Below are positions 24,481 to 32,213 of a stretch of 64,000 nucleotides of DNA, one piece after another. Each line of letters opens with the position of its first letter. The first letter of the stretch is position 1. The notes under the pieces were generated by a model. It worked only from the letters and a program-made list of their open reading frames with translations. It was not told the DNA's origin and searched no databases. A program made the position numbers and the translations under genes. This DNA is from Kitasatospora sp. GAS204B (lineage in GTDB: Bacteria; Actinomycetota; Actinomycetes; Streptomycetales; Streptomycetaceae): NCBI RefSeq assembly GCF_029892155.1, contig NZ_JARZAG010000032.1:21670-85669 (forward strand), given 5' to 3'.

Positions 24481-25045
24481 TGGGCCACTCCCGCAGGCCG
24501 CTGGTCAGCAGCGCGATCAGTCGCTCCTGAGTCACCGTCAGGTCCTCGCTCAGCTGGAAGGCCCCGCCGATCACCAGCGAGGCGAAGCCGTGCAGGACCG
24601 CCCGGACGGTGCGGGCCGCGTGCACCGCCTCGCTGTCCGCGATCCCGTAGCCCTGGAGCACCTTGAAGACCGCGCCGATCAGCGCACCGGAGGCGCCGGT
24701 CTGCTGCTCGTCACTCGTGGCCGGGCTCTGCGGCAGGGCGGCATAGCGGTTCGGGTACTCGGTCGCGTAGCCGTGGTAGGCGCGCAGCAGGGCGGCGATC
24801 GCGGCGTCCCCGGTCAGGCCGGTGATGGCGGCGTCCAGGGTGGCCGCCAGATCGGTGGTGACCCGGATCCCGACCAGCCGGCGCAGCCCGCCCAGGCCAC
24901 CGGGCACGTGCTTGTAGAGCGAGGGGGCGGCCACCTTGGCGCGCAGCGCGACCGCGGCGAGGGTCAGCGCCTCGGGTCCGTCGGTGTCGATCAGCGCGAG
25001 CGCGTGGTCGACCACGAGGTCGGGGGTCAGTCCGGCGCGGGGCAT
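24470..25045 (-). CDS. TetR-family regulator, 191 aa
   Basis: The N-terminal HTH is LTPDLVVDHALALIDTDGPE to LAAVALRAKVAAPSLYKHV, typical of the TetR group with a WHG-type C-terminal domain. The C-terminal ligand domain has RAYHGYATEYPNRYAAL. ATG at 25045 overlaps the hydrolase stop (TGATG), so the longer upstream frame is out of frame with real coding. The hydrolase upstream is probably the co-regulated gene. The HTH contains an unusual PGGLGG turn after KHV. Confidence 0.85.
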   Translation of the reverse strand: MPRAGLTPDLVVDHALALIDTDGPEALTLAAVALRAKVAAPSLYKHVPGGLGGLRRLVGIRVTTDLAATLDAAITGLTGDAAIAALLRAYHGYATEYPNRYAALPQSPATSDEQQTGASGALIGAVFKVLQGYGIADSEAVHAARTVRAVLHGFASLVIGGAFQLSEDLTVTQERLIALLTSGLREWPRPV

Positions 25046-25869
25046 CAGGCCACCTCGGCCAGGAAGGGGAGCAGGGCGTCGGCGGTGGCCTGCGGGGAGT
25101 CCGACATCGGGTAGTGCCCGGCGCCGTCGATGATCACCTTGCGGGCGTTCAGCGCGGTGGCCTGACGGTCCGCCACCCGCAGCGGGTTCAGGAAGTCGGG
25201 ATCCTTGCTGCCCATCACCACCAGCGCGGGGGAGTGGAAGCCCACGGTCCAGCCGGTCGGCGCGGAGTCGCCCAGGGCGTAGCCACGGGTGGCCTGCCGG
25301 CGGCCGGGAGTGCGCAGGTCGGCGACCAGAGCGGCGACGTGCTCCGCGTGGTCGGCGGGCTTCCTGGTGGGCATCGCCACCTTGTTCAGGTAGTAGCCCC
25401 AGAACCTGGGGAAGGCGATCAGCGCCGCGCCGAACACGCGGACCAGGCCGCGCATCAGCACGTTCGCGGGCGGCTGCTCGATGAAGGCGTCCAGCAGGAC
25501 GACACCGGCCACCTTCTCGGGGACCAGGGTGGCCACCTTCACCACGCTGGCGCCGGTGTAGGAGTGGCCGACCACGACGGCCTTCGCGATGCCCAGGTGG
25601 TCGAGCAGCGCGACCGCGTCCTCGGCGATGGCGGCGGGGGTGTAGTCGTCCCAGGCGATCGAGGACTCGCCGAAGCCCCGCAGGTCCATGGTGATCACCC
25701 GGTGCCCGGCGGCGGCGAGCAGCGGGTGCAGGTGCCGGTACTCGCGACGGCTGTCGAGCATGCCGGGCAGCAGCAGCACCGGGGTGCCGTCGCCGGCGGT
25801 GTCGTCGAAGGCGATGGTGCCGCCGGGGAGCTGCAGGTACTGGGTCCGCGGGGTGCTGGTGGCGTTCAC
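25045..25869 (-). CDS. Alpha/beta-fold hydrolase, 274 aa
   Basis: A classical fold: strand and oxyanion region VLLLPGMLDSRREYRHLHPL, DLRGFGESS near residue 65, and nucleophile elbow GHSYTG near 102 (Ser). The acid and His are probably in the C-terminal VVMGSKDPDF and DGAGHYPMSDSPQ (His near 254). It resembles haloalkane dehalogenase/epoxide hydrolase-like esterases of unknown substrate. It precedes and overlaps the TetR gene, the usual layout of a repressor with its target. Confidence 0.85.
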   Translation of the reverse strand: MNATSTPRTQYLQLPGGTIAFDDTAGDGTPVLLLPGMLDSRREYRHLHPLLAAAGHRVITMDLRGFGESSIAWDDYTPAAIAEDAVALLDHLGIAKAVVVGHSYTGASVVKVATLVPEKVAGVVLLDAFIEQPPANVLMRGLVRVFGAALIAFPRFWGYYLNKVAMPTRKPADHAEHVAALVADLRTPGRRQATRGYALGDSAPTGWTVGFHSPALVVMGSKDPDFLNPLRVADRQATALNARKVIIDGAGHYPMSDSPQATADALLPFLAEVA

Positions 25870-25999
25870 GGCGAGCCTCCTGGCCTTCCGAGAGGTGGTG
25901 CCGGCTGCCTGCCGACACCTACAAAGCTATGGCTAATAGCCTTAGCCGTCAAGTCCTCCTCGGCCGTTCAGCCGTTCAGCCGTTCTCGCGGCGGGTTCG

Positions 26000-26290
26000 T
26001 CAGGCCCCCTCGACCCGGAACGGGTCGTGTTCGGCGAGCAGCTTCTCCAGTCGCGCCTGGTCGACCCGGGTGACGATCTCGCCGGCCTCCTGCCGGTCGC
26101 GGACCACTTTGGCGAGGGTGAAGGCGGAGGTGGTCGTGTAGAGCAGGCCGAGTGCGAGGAAGGCCCGCACCCAGGGGCTCACCGGCAGATAGGCGATGCC
26201 GATCGCGAGCCCGCCGAGAGCGAGCGCGAAGGAGATGATCGCCTGGAGGTAATAAGCGGACGTGGTTCGTGGCTGCACCGAGGAAGTCAT
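26000..26290 (-). CDS. YiaA/YiaB-like inner-membrane protein, 96 aa
   Basis: Two membrane helices (AYYLQAIISFALALGGLAIG and RAFLALGLLYTTTSAFTLA) are joined by a short loop with LPVSPWVR, the layout of the YiaAB domain. After the second helix comes a cytoplasmic charged tail (KVVRDRQEAGEIVTRVDQAR). The ATG at 26290 is preferred to an upstream start. It is monocistronic. The family has no firm function. Confidence 0.75.
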   Translation of the reverse strand: MTSSVQPRTTSAYYLQAIISFALALGGLAIGIAYLPVSPWVRAFLALGLLYTTTSAFTLAKVVRDRQEAGEIVTRVDQARLEKLLAEHDPFRVEGA

Positions 26291-26464
26291 GCCTGAAGGA
26301 TGGCCAACTCCCGTGCCCGGCACCTGAGTACGACTACTCAGTTCGCGGCCCGAGTACGGGGTCGGGGGTGTACGTCATGACGCGACCATGACGTTAAATG
26401 AGTCTGACAATCGACTCTGAACGGGCTTGGAATCGCGGGCTCCTGGGATTAACGTTTGATAACG

Positions 26465-26675
26465 CAGCGCGGTCGGCAACGCCGTACCCGAAACGGCACC
26501 GTGCGCCGTCGCCTAATCCACGACCTGGCCCCCGGGCCGGGCCGGGAGCCGGGGAACCATGTTCCTTGGGGTGAATCGGCTCGACCCAGGCTGGACCAGC
26601 CCAGGCCGAACCGTAGGAGACCTTCCTGCTCCGAACCCGTCAGCTAACCCGGTAGGCGAGAGGGAAGGAAAGGAG
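26465..26675 (+). promoter_or_regulatory. ydaO-type c-di-AMP riboswitch
   Basis: The leader contains the conserved blocks of the ydaO/yuaA class as seen in actinomycetes: GGTCGGCAACGCC then CCGAAACGGCACC at the 5' side, GGGGTGAATCGGC at 26570-26582, and the 3' block from ACCGTAGGAGACCTTCC through CCGAACCCGTCAGCTAACCC to GGAAGGAAAGGA. Rpf, NlpC/P60 and M23 cell-wall genes are the usual targets in Streptomyces, and this leader precedes an M23-like gene. The 3' end overlaps the ribosome site, so control of translation or termination is possible. The gap 26291-26464 shows no other gene. Confidence 0.85.
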
Positions 26676-26684
26676 CGCGCCCCC

Positions 26685-27629
26685 GTGGCGTTGACGCACT
26701 CTCCGGAGGGTCGCACCGAGGCGAGCGGCACCGGACTGCTCGACCACCCCGGCGTCACGGCGGACCCCGCCCGGCACCGGGTGCCCCGCCAGGCGCGGGC
26801 CGGCGCTCCGGTCCTCGGCGTCACCGCGATGGCCGCCGCCCTCGGCGCCACCACCGGCCTGACCGCCACCGCCGCTGCCGCGGCCACCCCGACCGCCGCG
26901 CCCACCCCCGCGATCACCGCGCCGGACGGGACCGCGGCCACCGAGCAGGACGGCACCGCCGACCCGGGCCTGGCCCTGGCCGCGCGGATCCAGCAGCAGG
27001 CCGACACCCGGCGCACCGCCGCCGAGGAGGCGGCACGCCTGGAGGCGGCCCACGAGGCGGCGGCCAAGCGCGCGGCGCAGCAGGCCCTCGCGGCGGCGGC
27101 CGACGCGGCCGCCCAGGCGCCGACCGCGGCCGCTCAGGCTCCGGTCGTCGAAGCCCCGGCCGAGACCCCGGCTGACGAGACGCCGGTCGGCGAGACCCCG
27201 GCCGCCCAGGCCGTGACCGTCCGGCCGCCGCTCGCCGGCTACACGCTCGGCACGGGCCACGGCGGCTCGCCCTGGGCGCAGTTGAACACCGGCCTCGACT
27301 TCGCCGCCCCGGCCGGCACCCCGGTCACCGCGATCACCGCGGGGACCGTCAGCGCGGCCGGCTGGTCCGGGGCCCACGGCTACCGGGTGATCCAGACCCT
27401 GCCGGACGGCACCGAGCTCTGGTACTGCCACCTCGCCTCGATCACCGTTCCCGCCGGCCCGGTCGCCCCCGGCACCGTGCTCGGCCGGATCGGCGTCACC
27501 GGCAACTCCCCGAGCCTGCGGACGGGCGGCGCGCCCGCCGGCCCGCAGCTGCACCTGGAGGTCCGCCCGGCCGGCGCCGCCCCGGTCGACCCCGCCGGCT
27601 GGCTGCGCGCGCACGGCGTGCAGCTGTAA
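26685..27629 (+). CDS. M23/LytM-domain protein with degraded zinc site, 314 aa
   Basis: GTG at 26685 follows AAGGAAAGGAG. The order is: signal or membrane segment (VLGVTAMAAALGATTGLTAT), an Ala/Thr/Pro-rich region, a helical Ala/Glu region (EEAARLEAAHEAAAKRAAQQ), a Pro-rich linker and a C-terminal M23 domain (residues about 185-314). Two of the family's zinc ligands have changed: the first His is Asn in LNTGLDFAAPAG, and the first His of H-x-H is Gln in QLHLEV. Asp and the last His remain. It is therefore more likely a non-catalytic LytM factor that binds peptidoglycan or activates an amidase than an endopeptidase. The riboswitch ties it to c-di-AMP. Confidence 0.8.
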   Translation: MALTHSPEGRTEASGTGLLDHPGVTADPARHRVPRQARAGAPVLGVTAMAAALGATTGLTATAAAAATPTAAPTPAITAPDGTAATEQDGTADPGLALAARIQQQADTRRTAAEEAARLEAAHEAAAKRAAQQALAAAADAAAQAPTAAAQAPVVEAPAETPADETPVGETPAAQAVTVRPPLAGYTLGTGHGGSPWAQLNTGLDFAAPAGTPVTAITAGTVSAAGWSGAHGYRVIQTLPDGTELWYCHLASITVPAGPVAPGTVLGRIGVTGNSPSLRTGGAPAGPQLHLEVRPAGAAPVDPAGWLRAHGVQL

Positions 27630-27650
27630 CGGCGGGGCCCCGCAGGCGCT

Positions 27651-28556
27651 TCAGCCCGGCTCGCCCGGCCAGTCCCCGATGTCCGGGAGTTCGGCCAGGC
27701 CGCGCTTCACGATGTAGCCGTCCACCTCGGCGGCGCCGGGTTCCGGGGCGAGGTCCTGGTACTCCGTCAGCAGCAGTGCGGGCAGCCCGGGGACGGTCCA
27801 CTCGCCCAGCAGCCGCAGCGCCTCCTGCTGCACGGTGGCCTCGAAGTTGGGGAAGTCACCGGCGAGTTCGGCCGGCATCGGCAGGCCCAGGGCGTTGCGG
27901 CCGGCCAGGTTGCGGTAGCTGCGCTGCATCAGGCGGTTCTCGATCAGCAGCCGGGCGCCGTCGGTGGCCATCCCGATCGAGAGCAGCACGCCCTCGGTCC
28001 AGCCGGCCAGGCCCTCCGGCTGGTCCAGCGCGGCCAGCTCGGTGAAGGCGGCCAGCCGGTCCGGCTCGGCCAGCTCCCGGAAGGCGTCGAGCCACTCGCG
28101 CACCGCCGCCGGCGCGTCGGTGTCCACCCCGGCCTCGCGCAGCAGCAGGGTGTAGAGCCGGGGCCAGGTCAGCAGGTGCGGGTGGCGCAGCAGCCCGGCC
28201 AGCAGCTCGCCCTGCCAGTCGGCCTCCTCGTGCAGGCGCTGCTGCCGCTTGGCGTTCAGCCGCCTCGCTGCTCGCTGATGGTCGATCAGCAGCCGCACGG
28301 CCGCCCCGTAGGCGAGCGGCGACTGCTCCTCGGGCGGCTGCACGTACAGGTGGATCCGCTCGTAGAGCAGCTCCTGGAGCAGCGCCGAGGTCAGTTCGGG
28401 AAAGCCGTCGCGCAGTTGCGCGTCACCCAGTTCGAGCAGCGTCAGCACCGTGTTCACCGCCGCCTCCGGCACCGGCGCGAGCCCCTGCTCCTCGGCCCAT
28501 CGCAGCAGCTCAGCGGTGTGCGGTCGGGGTGCGAGCCGCAGGTCGTCCTGGTCCAT
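27651..28556 (-). CDS. Hypothetical protein, 301 aa
   Basis: A soluble, helical, acidic protein with no family recognised. Repeating helix pairs are seen (ALLQELLYERIHLYVQPPEE, RLLIDHQRAARRLNAKRQQR, WPRLYTLLLREAGVDTD, DAFRELAEPDRLAAFTELAA). The ATG at 28556 lies inside an inverted repeat shared with the divergent acetyltransferase gene, and the transcript is probably leaderless (TACCGT seven nt before the ATG). The mirror promoter suggests joint control with that gene. Confidence 0.75.
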   Translation of the reverse strand: MDQDDLRLAPRPHTAELLRWAEEQGLAPVPEAAVNTVLTLLELGDAQLRDGFPELTSALLQELLYERIHLYVQPPEEQSPLAYGAAVRLLIDHQRAARRLNAKRQQRLHEEADWQGELLAGLLRHPHLLTWPRLYTLLLREAGVDTDAPAAVREWLDAFRELAEPDRLAAFTELAALDQPEGLAGWTEGVLLSIGMATDGARLLIENRLMQRSYRNLAGRNALGLPMPAELAGDFPNFEATVQQEALRLLGEWTVPGLPALLLTEYQDLAPEPGAAEVDGYIVKRGLAELPDIGDWPGEPG

Positions 28557-28601
28557 GGCAGGTACGGTAACCGCTCGCGGGCCCACTACCGTACCTGCCA
28601 T
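28555..28601. promoter_or_regulatory. Mirror-image leaderless promoters within a 15-bp inverted repeat
   Basis: ATGGCAGGTACGGTA (28555-28569) and its exact reverse complement (28587-28601) enclose 17 nt. On each strand the half-repeat reads TACCGT-7 nt-ATG, a -10 box at the distance of a leaderless start. The left -10 sits where the -35 of the right promoter would be and vice versa, so polymerase can occupy only one at a time. Both divergent genes therefore have identical core promoters. Confidence 0.75.
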
Positions 28602-29169
28602 GCACCCCGTCCTGCTCACCGGTCCGAGGCTGACCGTCCGCGAGTTCCACCACGTGCCGCGCGATATCGACGCCCTGCACGCGATCTTCGGCGATCCGGA
28701 GACCGCCCGTTTCCTGCCCTTCGAGCCGCGCGACCGGGAGGACTGCGCCGACCAGGTCGCGCTCTACCTGGAGGAGGCCGAGAACGACCCGCGCACCGTC
28801 TACCGGCTGGCCGTCACGCTGACCGAGGAGGGCGAGGACGCCGTGCCGCTCGGCAACGCGGTGCTCGGCGTGGAAGGCGTGGCGAGCCAGCGGGCCGCGT
28901 TCATCGGCTACGCGCTGCGCCGCGACGTCTGGGGCCACGGCTACGCCACCGAGATCGCCCGGCTGCTCTGCGACTTCGGGTTCGGCACCCTGGGCCTGCA
29001 CCGGCTGGCCGCCCGGCTGGACCCGCAGAACCTGGCCTCCGCCCGGGTGTTGCGCAAGCTCGGCTTCCAGCTGGAGGGACGGCTGCGGCACGATCTCCAC
29101 CTGCGCGGCGCCTGGCACGACGCGCTGCAGTACTCGCTGCTCGAGGACGAGTGGCCGACCGGGGGTTAA
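28600..29169 (+). CDS. GNAT acetyltransferase, RimJ/RimL type, 189 aa
   Basis: The acetyl-CoA binding part is clear: AFIGYALRRDVWGHGYATEI near residue 105 carries the R/Q-x-x-G-x-A-like loop (GHGYAT), followed by GLHRLAARLDPQNLASARVL and KLGFQLEGRLR near the C-terminus. RLTVREFHHVPRDIDALHAI opens the fold. The family acetylates N-termini, ribosomal proteins or small amines; the substrate is unknown. The ATG lies in the shared inverted repeat, giving a leaderless message. Confidence 0.88.
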   Translation: MHPVLLTGPRLTVREFHHVPRDIDALHAIFGDPETARFLPFEPRDREDCADQVALYLEEAENDPRTVYRLAVTLTEEGEDAVPLGNAVLGVEGVASQRAAFIGYALRRDVWGHGYATEIARLLCDFGFGTLGLHRLAARLDPQNLASARVLRKLGFQLEGRLRHDLHLRGAWHDALQYSLLEDEWPTGG

Positions 29170-29234
29170 CCCCACCCCGACTCCGCAGGTCAGCCGCATT
29201 CCGCCACCGCCCTTGCCCCGGCAGGCTGGTACGC

Positions 29235-29885
29235 ATGACGACGACGATCTCGCTGCAGCGCACCCCGTTCCTCCGGGCGACCCACCGGGAGGTCGGTTAC
29301 ATCTTCGCCTCCCTCTTCACCGCGGTCGTCGGCTTCGTCTGGACCGTCACGGTCCTGGCGCTCGGCATCGGCACCCTGGTGACCGCGCTCGGCCTGCCGG
29401 TGCTCGCGCTGCTGCTGGCCGGCGCCCGGGGGCTCGGCGCGGTCGAGCGCGGCCGGGTGGCCCGGCTGCTCGGCCGGCGGCTGCCCGGGCCCGCCCCGGT
29501 GCGCGCCGCCCGTCCCGGGGCCTGGGCCCGGATCACCGCGCAGCTGGCCGACCTGGCGGGTTGGCGGGCGGTGGCGTACCACCTGCTGATGTTCCCCTGG
29601 CACGTGTTCAGCTTCGTGCTGACCGTCACGCTCTGGACCACGGGCTTCGCGATGGCGCTGCTGCCCGCCTACAACTGGGTCTTCCCGACCTACGTGGGCT
29701 GGCCCGGCTACCGCGTCTTCGACTACCACAAGGACGGGGCGCACCACGTCTACTACCTCACGCACTTCTGGCAGGTGGCCGGCGTCTCGCTGGCCGGCGT
29801 GCTGCTGCTCCTCCTGGCGGCCGGGCTGACCCACGCGCTGACCGCCGTCTCCCGGCGCGCGGCCGCCGCCCTGCTGGCCGCCTGA
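29235..29885 (+). CDS. Putative sensor-domain membrane protein, 216 aa
   Basis: Four to five membrane helices (TAVVGFVWTVTVLALGIGTL, GLPVLALLLAGARGLGAV, WHVFSFVLTVTLWTTGFAMA, VSLAGVLLLLLAAGL), with a short extracytoplasmic loop bearing YVGWPGYRVFDYHKDG. This is the layout of the sensor domain often found fused to histidine kinases in actinomycetes (RATHREVGYIFASLFTAVVG opening). Here it stands alone without kinase. Possible regulator of a neighbouring two-component system or a membrane shape protein; no direct evidence. Confidence 0.75.
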   Translation: MTTTISLQRTPFLRATHREVGYIFASLFTAVVGFVWTVTVLALGIGTLVTALGLPVLALLLAGARGLGAVERGRVARLLGRRLPGPAPVRAARPGAWARITAQLADLAGWRAVAYHLLMFPWHVFSFVLTVTLWTTGFAMALLPAYNWVFPTYVGWPGYRVFDYHKDGAHHVYYLTHFWQVAGVSLAGVLLLLLAAGLTHALTAVSRRAAAALLAA

Positions 29886-29933
29886 CGCTCGCTCAGGGAT
29901 GCGCGGTGGGGGCGGCCGTGTTCGGCTGAGTCC

Positions 29934-30659
29934 ATGCTGATCACCTCCCGGATGCTGATCACCTCCCGGCCGCTGGACGAGTACTGCGGCTTCTTCGGCC
30001 TGACCCGCGCCGAGCTGCGCGCGCTGCCGGGCCCGGTGCTCGACTGCCCGGGCGGCGCCGCGGGGCTGGTCGCCGAGGCCCGGGCGCTGGGCTGCCGGGT
30101 GCTGGCCGCGGACCCCGCCTACGCCCGGCCGCACCGCGAACTGCTGGCGCGCGCCGAGGCCGCCCGGCACACCATGGCCCGTGCGATGCCCGCCGAGCCG
30201 CAGCGCCACCTGGCGCCCCGCCACCGCCCGTACGAGAAGTACCTGCGCAGCTGGGACCGGGCCCGCGCGCTGTTCGCCGCCGACCGGGCCGCCCACCCCG
30301 GCGACTACGTGGCCGCCGCGCTGCCCGCGCTCCCGTTCGCGGACGCCAGCTTCGCCCTCACCCTCAGCTCCTACTTGCTCTTCGCCTACCCCGAGCGCTT
30401 CGCCCCGGTGGACCAGCTGGCCGCGCTGCGCGAGCTGGTCCGGGTCACCGCCCCGGGCGGCGAGGTGCTGGTCCACCCGCTGCACGACGGCGAGAGCCGC
30501 CGCTGCCCGCACCTGGCCGAGCTGCGCGCCGCGCTCGGCGCCCAGGGCATCAGCAGCGAACTGCGCACCGTGCGGGCCCCGGGCGACGGACGACGCCGAT
30601 TCCTGCTCGCTCTGACCCGGCATCACCGCTACCGTCCCATCCCATGGACGAACACCTGA
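29934..30659 (+). CDS. Class I SAM methyltransferase-like protein, 241 aa
   Basis: VLDCPGGAAGLVAEARALG (about 37-55) is the glycine-rich SAM-binding loop, followed by AADPAYARPHRE. LPFADASFALTLSSYLLFAY near 125-145 is the motif with the post-I acidic residue, and LVRVTAPGGEVLVHPLHDGE is the usual late strand. Loop residues differ from the common D-x-G-x-G-x-G pattern (C-P-G-G-A-A-G). The N-terminus is an exact 18-nt tandem duplication encoding MLITSR twice. It overlaps the next phosphatase gene by 16 nt. Substrate unknown. Confidence 0.8.
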   Translation: MLITSRMLITSRPLDEYCGFFGLTRAELRALPGPVLDCPGGAAGLVAEARALGCRVLAADPAYARPHRELLARAEAARHTMARAMPAEPQRHLAPRHRPYEKYLRSWDRARALFAADRAAHPGDYVAAALPALPFADASFALTLSSYLLFAYPERFAPVDQLAALRELVRVTAPGGEVLVHPLHDGESRRCPHLAELRAALGAQGISSELRTVRAPGDGRRRFLLALTRHHRYRPIPWTNT

Positions 30660-31348
30660 CCGGATCCCGGCTGCTCGCGATACCCGGCCTGCGCAACCTG
30701 CGTGACCTCGGCGGACTCGGCGCGGTGCGCCCCGGCCTGCTCTACCGCTCCGCCGGGCTGGCCACGCTGACCGCTGAAGGGGCCCGGCAGCTGGCCAAGT
30801 TCGGCCTGCGCACCGTGCTCGACCTGCGCGATCCGCTCGAACTGGTGCAACACCCGGACCGCGTCCATGACCTGGACGTCGATCTGGCCAACTTTCCGCT
30901 CCTGCCGCAGGACGGGCCCGAGGACATGTACGGGTTCCCGCTCGACCGGATCTACCCGCTGATCGTCGACACCGCCGGCCCCACCCTGGTCGCGGCGCTG
31001 CGCGGGCTGCTGGCCCCCGAGGCCCTGCCCGCGCTGCTGCACTGCGCGGTCGGCCGGGACCGCACCGGCATCACGGTCGCGCTGCTGCTCGATCTGCTGG
31101 AGGTGCCCGAGGAGCAGATCGTCGCCGACTTCCTGCTCTCGAACGAGGGCCTGGGCCTGCTGAACGGCCCCGAGGAGTGGGTGGACGTGCACGGGGTGAC
31201 CCGGCTCTCCCACCCGGTCGAGGCGGCGCTGATCACCGGCGTGCTGGCCCAGGTGCGTGAACAACACGGCGGCACCGAGGGATATCTGACGGCCCATGGC
31301 CTGAAAGCGGCGGAGATCCTTGACCTGCGCGCTACCCTGCGTGAGTGA
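30644..31348 (+). CDS. Tyrosine-protein phosphatase, Y_phosphatase3 type, 234 aa
   Basis: Motif LLHCAVGRDRTGITVALLLD near residue 128 holds the P-loop C-x5-R (HCAVGRDRTG) and is of the DSP/lipid-phosphatase type. The Asp-containing loop LRDPLELVQHPD, NLRDLGGLGAVRPGLLYRS and the C-terminal HGGTEGYLTAHGL helix complete it. It acts on phosphotyrosine or on phosphoinositide-like substrates. The message is probably leaderless from TACCGT before the ATG, within the end of the methyltransferase gene. It overlaps the TNT gene by 4 nt. Confidence 0.88.
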   Translation: MDEHLTGSRLLAIPGLRNLRDLGGLGAVRPGLLYRSAGLATLTAEGARQLAKFGLRTVLDLRDPLELVQHPDRVHDLDVDLANFPLLPQDGPEDMYGFPLDRIYPLIVDTAGPTLVAALRGLLAPEALPALLHCAVGRDRTGITVALLLDLLEVPEEQIVADFLLSNEGLGLLNGPEEWVDVHGVTRLSHPVEAALITGVLAQVREQHGGTEGYLTAHGLKAAEILDLRATLRE

Positions 31349-31992
31349 TCATCACCGTACGCAAGTCCAGCCGTCTGCTCGTCGCCCTGACCGCGGGCGC
31401 CGCGCTCTTCACCGCCGCCCCGGCCGCGCACGCCGACACCACCCCCAGCGACCAGTGCTCGGCCGCCTTCCACAACGGCGACGCGCGGCTGGGCCCGGCC
31501 GACCTGCCCACCACCGGACCGGTCGGCCGGCAGCTGCGCGGCTACCGGCGCACCGGCGGCGCCGGCGAGGCCGCCTTCCTCGCCCAGTACTACGACGCCA
31601 CCGCCGGCAGCTGGAAGTACCCGCCGGCCAACGGCTACCTGCTCGGCTTCAACAACCAGCCGATCGAGTTCGACCAGCCGCTCATCCCGGGCCAGGACAT
31701 CGACCGCTACGGCAGCGAGTACGGCTCGTTCCTGGCCCCCGAGGGCACCGCGTACGCGAGGCGGGCGATCCCGCCGCAGAGCCTGGACAGCACTCCGGCG
31801 GCCGGCTGCAACTACCACGACTACAAGGTGCTCAAGGAGTTCGAGGTGCACGGCGGCCCGATCGCCCCCTGGTTCAACCAGCCGGGCCTGGGCTGGCAGT
31901 ACCAGCTGGACGGCACCCTGGTCCCGGGCGCACCCGCGAAGATCAACGTCGGCTGGCTGATCACCAACGGTTACCTGCAGCGGCTGATCTGA
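31345..31992 (+). CDS. Secreted TNT-domain protein (NAD+ glycohydrolase-like), 215 aa
   Basis: Signal peptide: LLVALTAGAALFTAAPAAHA, cleaved near residue 31 after A-H-A. The mature part is a TNT (tuberculosis necrotizing toxin) domain: WKYPPANGYLLGFN, YGSEYGSFLAPEGTAYARR and FEVHGGPIAPWFNQPGLGWQ near the C-terminus. In Mycobacterium tuberculosis the TNT domain hydrolyses NAD+. Unlike polymorphic toxins this is a small stand-alone secreted protein with no immunity gene beside it. It starts with GTG inside the end of the phosphatase gene, probably leaderless. Activity is inferred from family. Confidence 0.85.
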   Translation: MIITVRKSSRLLVALTAGAALFTAAPAAHADTTPSDQCSAAFHNGDARLGPADLPTTGPVGRQLRGYRRTGGAGEAAFLAQYYDATAGSWKYPPANGYLLGFNNQPIEFDQPLIPGQDIDRYGSEYGSFLAPEGTAYARRAIPPQSLDSTPAAGCNYHDYKVLKEFEVHGGPIAPWFNQPGLGWQYQLDGTLVPGAPAKINVGWLITNGYLQRLI

Positions 31993-32020
31993 GCCGCAGA
32001 GCTCTGGCAGGAGAAGCAGA

Positions 32021-32207
32021 CGGCCCGTGGGCGTTCTCCACGGCGGACGAACCGCCGTGGCGCCGGGGATGTGCCGGCGAGCCCACGGGCCGGGTGACTG
32101 CTGGGGATTCGCCTGTCGCCGCTTGGCCTACAGGCAGCGGCGCTCTAGCGAGCAGCCACCTCACGCATCCTGGCGGTACTCAACTCAGGATCACCTCCTT
32201 TCAGTGT
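32021..32207 (-). ncRNA. Unannotated transcript with three-stem RNA structure
   Basis: Downstream of a promoter (32214-32243) the minus strand holds a long Shine-Dalgarno site, a 12-codon ORF and then a branched structure. Its outer stem pairs GCCCACGGGCCG (32081-32092) with CGGCCCGTGGGC (32021-32032), 12 bp perfect. Two hairpins lie inside: CCACGGCGG/CCGCCGTGG (32038-32046, 32052-32060, 5-nt loop) and CGCCGG/CCGGCG (32061-32066, 32074-32079). It could be a small RNA, a leader peptide with an attenuator-like structure, or a terminator of the convergent TNT gene. No U-run is present on either strand. Confidence 0.6.
32145..32183 (-). CDS. 12-aa micro-ORF with an exceptional ribosome site
   Basis: TTG at 32183 is followed by 11 more codons and TAG at 32145-32147, giving MSTARMREVAAR. 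A nested ATG at 32168 would give MREVAAR. Upstream on the same strand, GAAAGGAGGTGATCC is complementary over 15 nt to the 3' end of 16S rRNA (GGATCACCTCCTTTC), far longer than any other site in the window. No homologue is known to me. It may be a leader peptide or a ribosome-capture site. Confidence 0.45.
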   Translation of the reverse strand: MSTARMREVAAR

Positions 32208-32213
32208 GCCGCC

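Noticed and set aside
24470..25918. 482-aa minus-strand frame that includes the TetR protein
   Set aside because: Its first 290 residues are the wrong frame of the hydrolase gene. The TetR protein really starts at 25045, overlapping the hydrolase stop.
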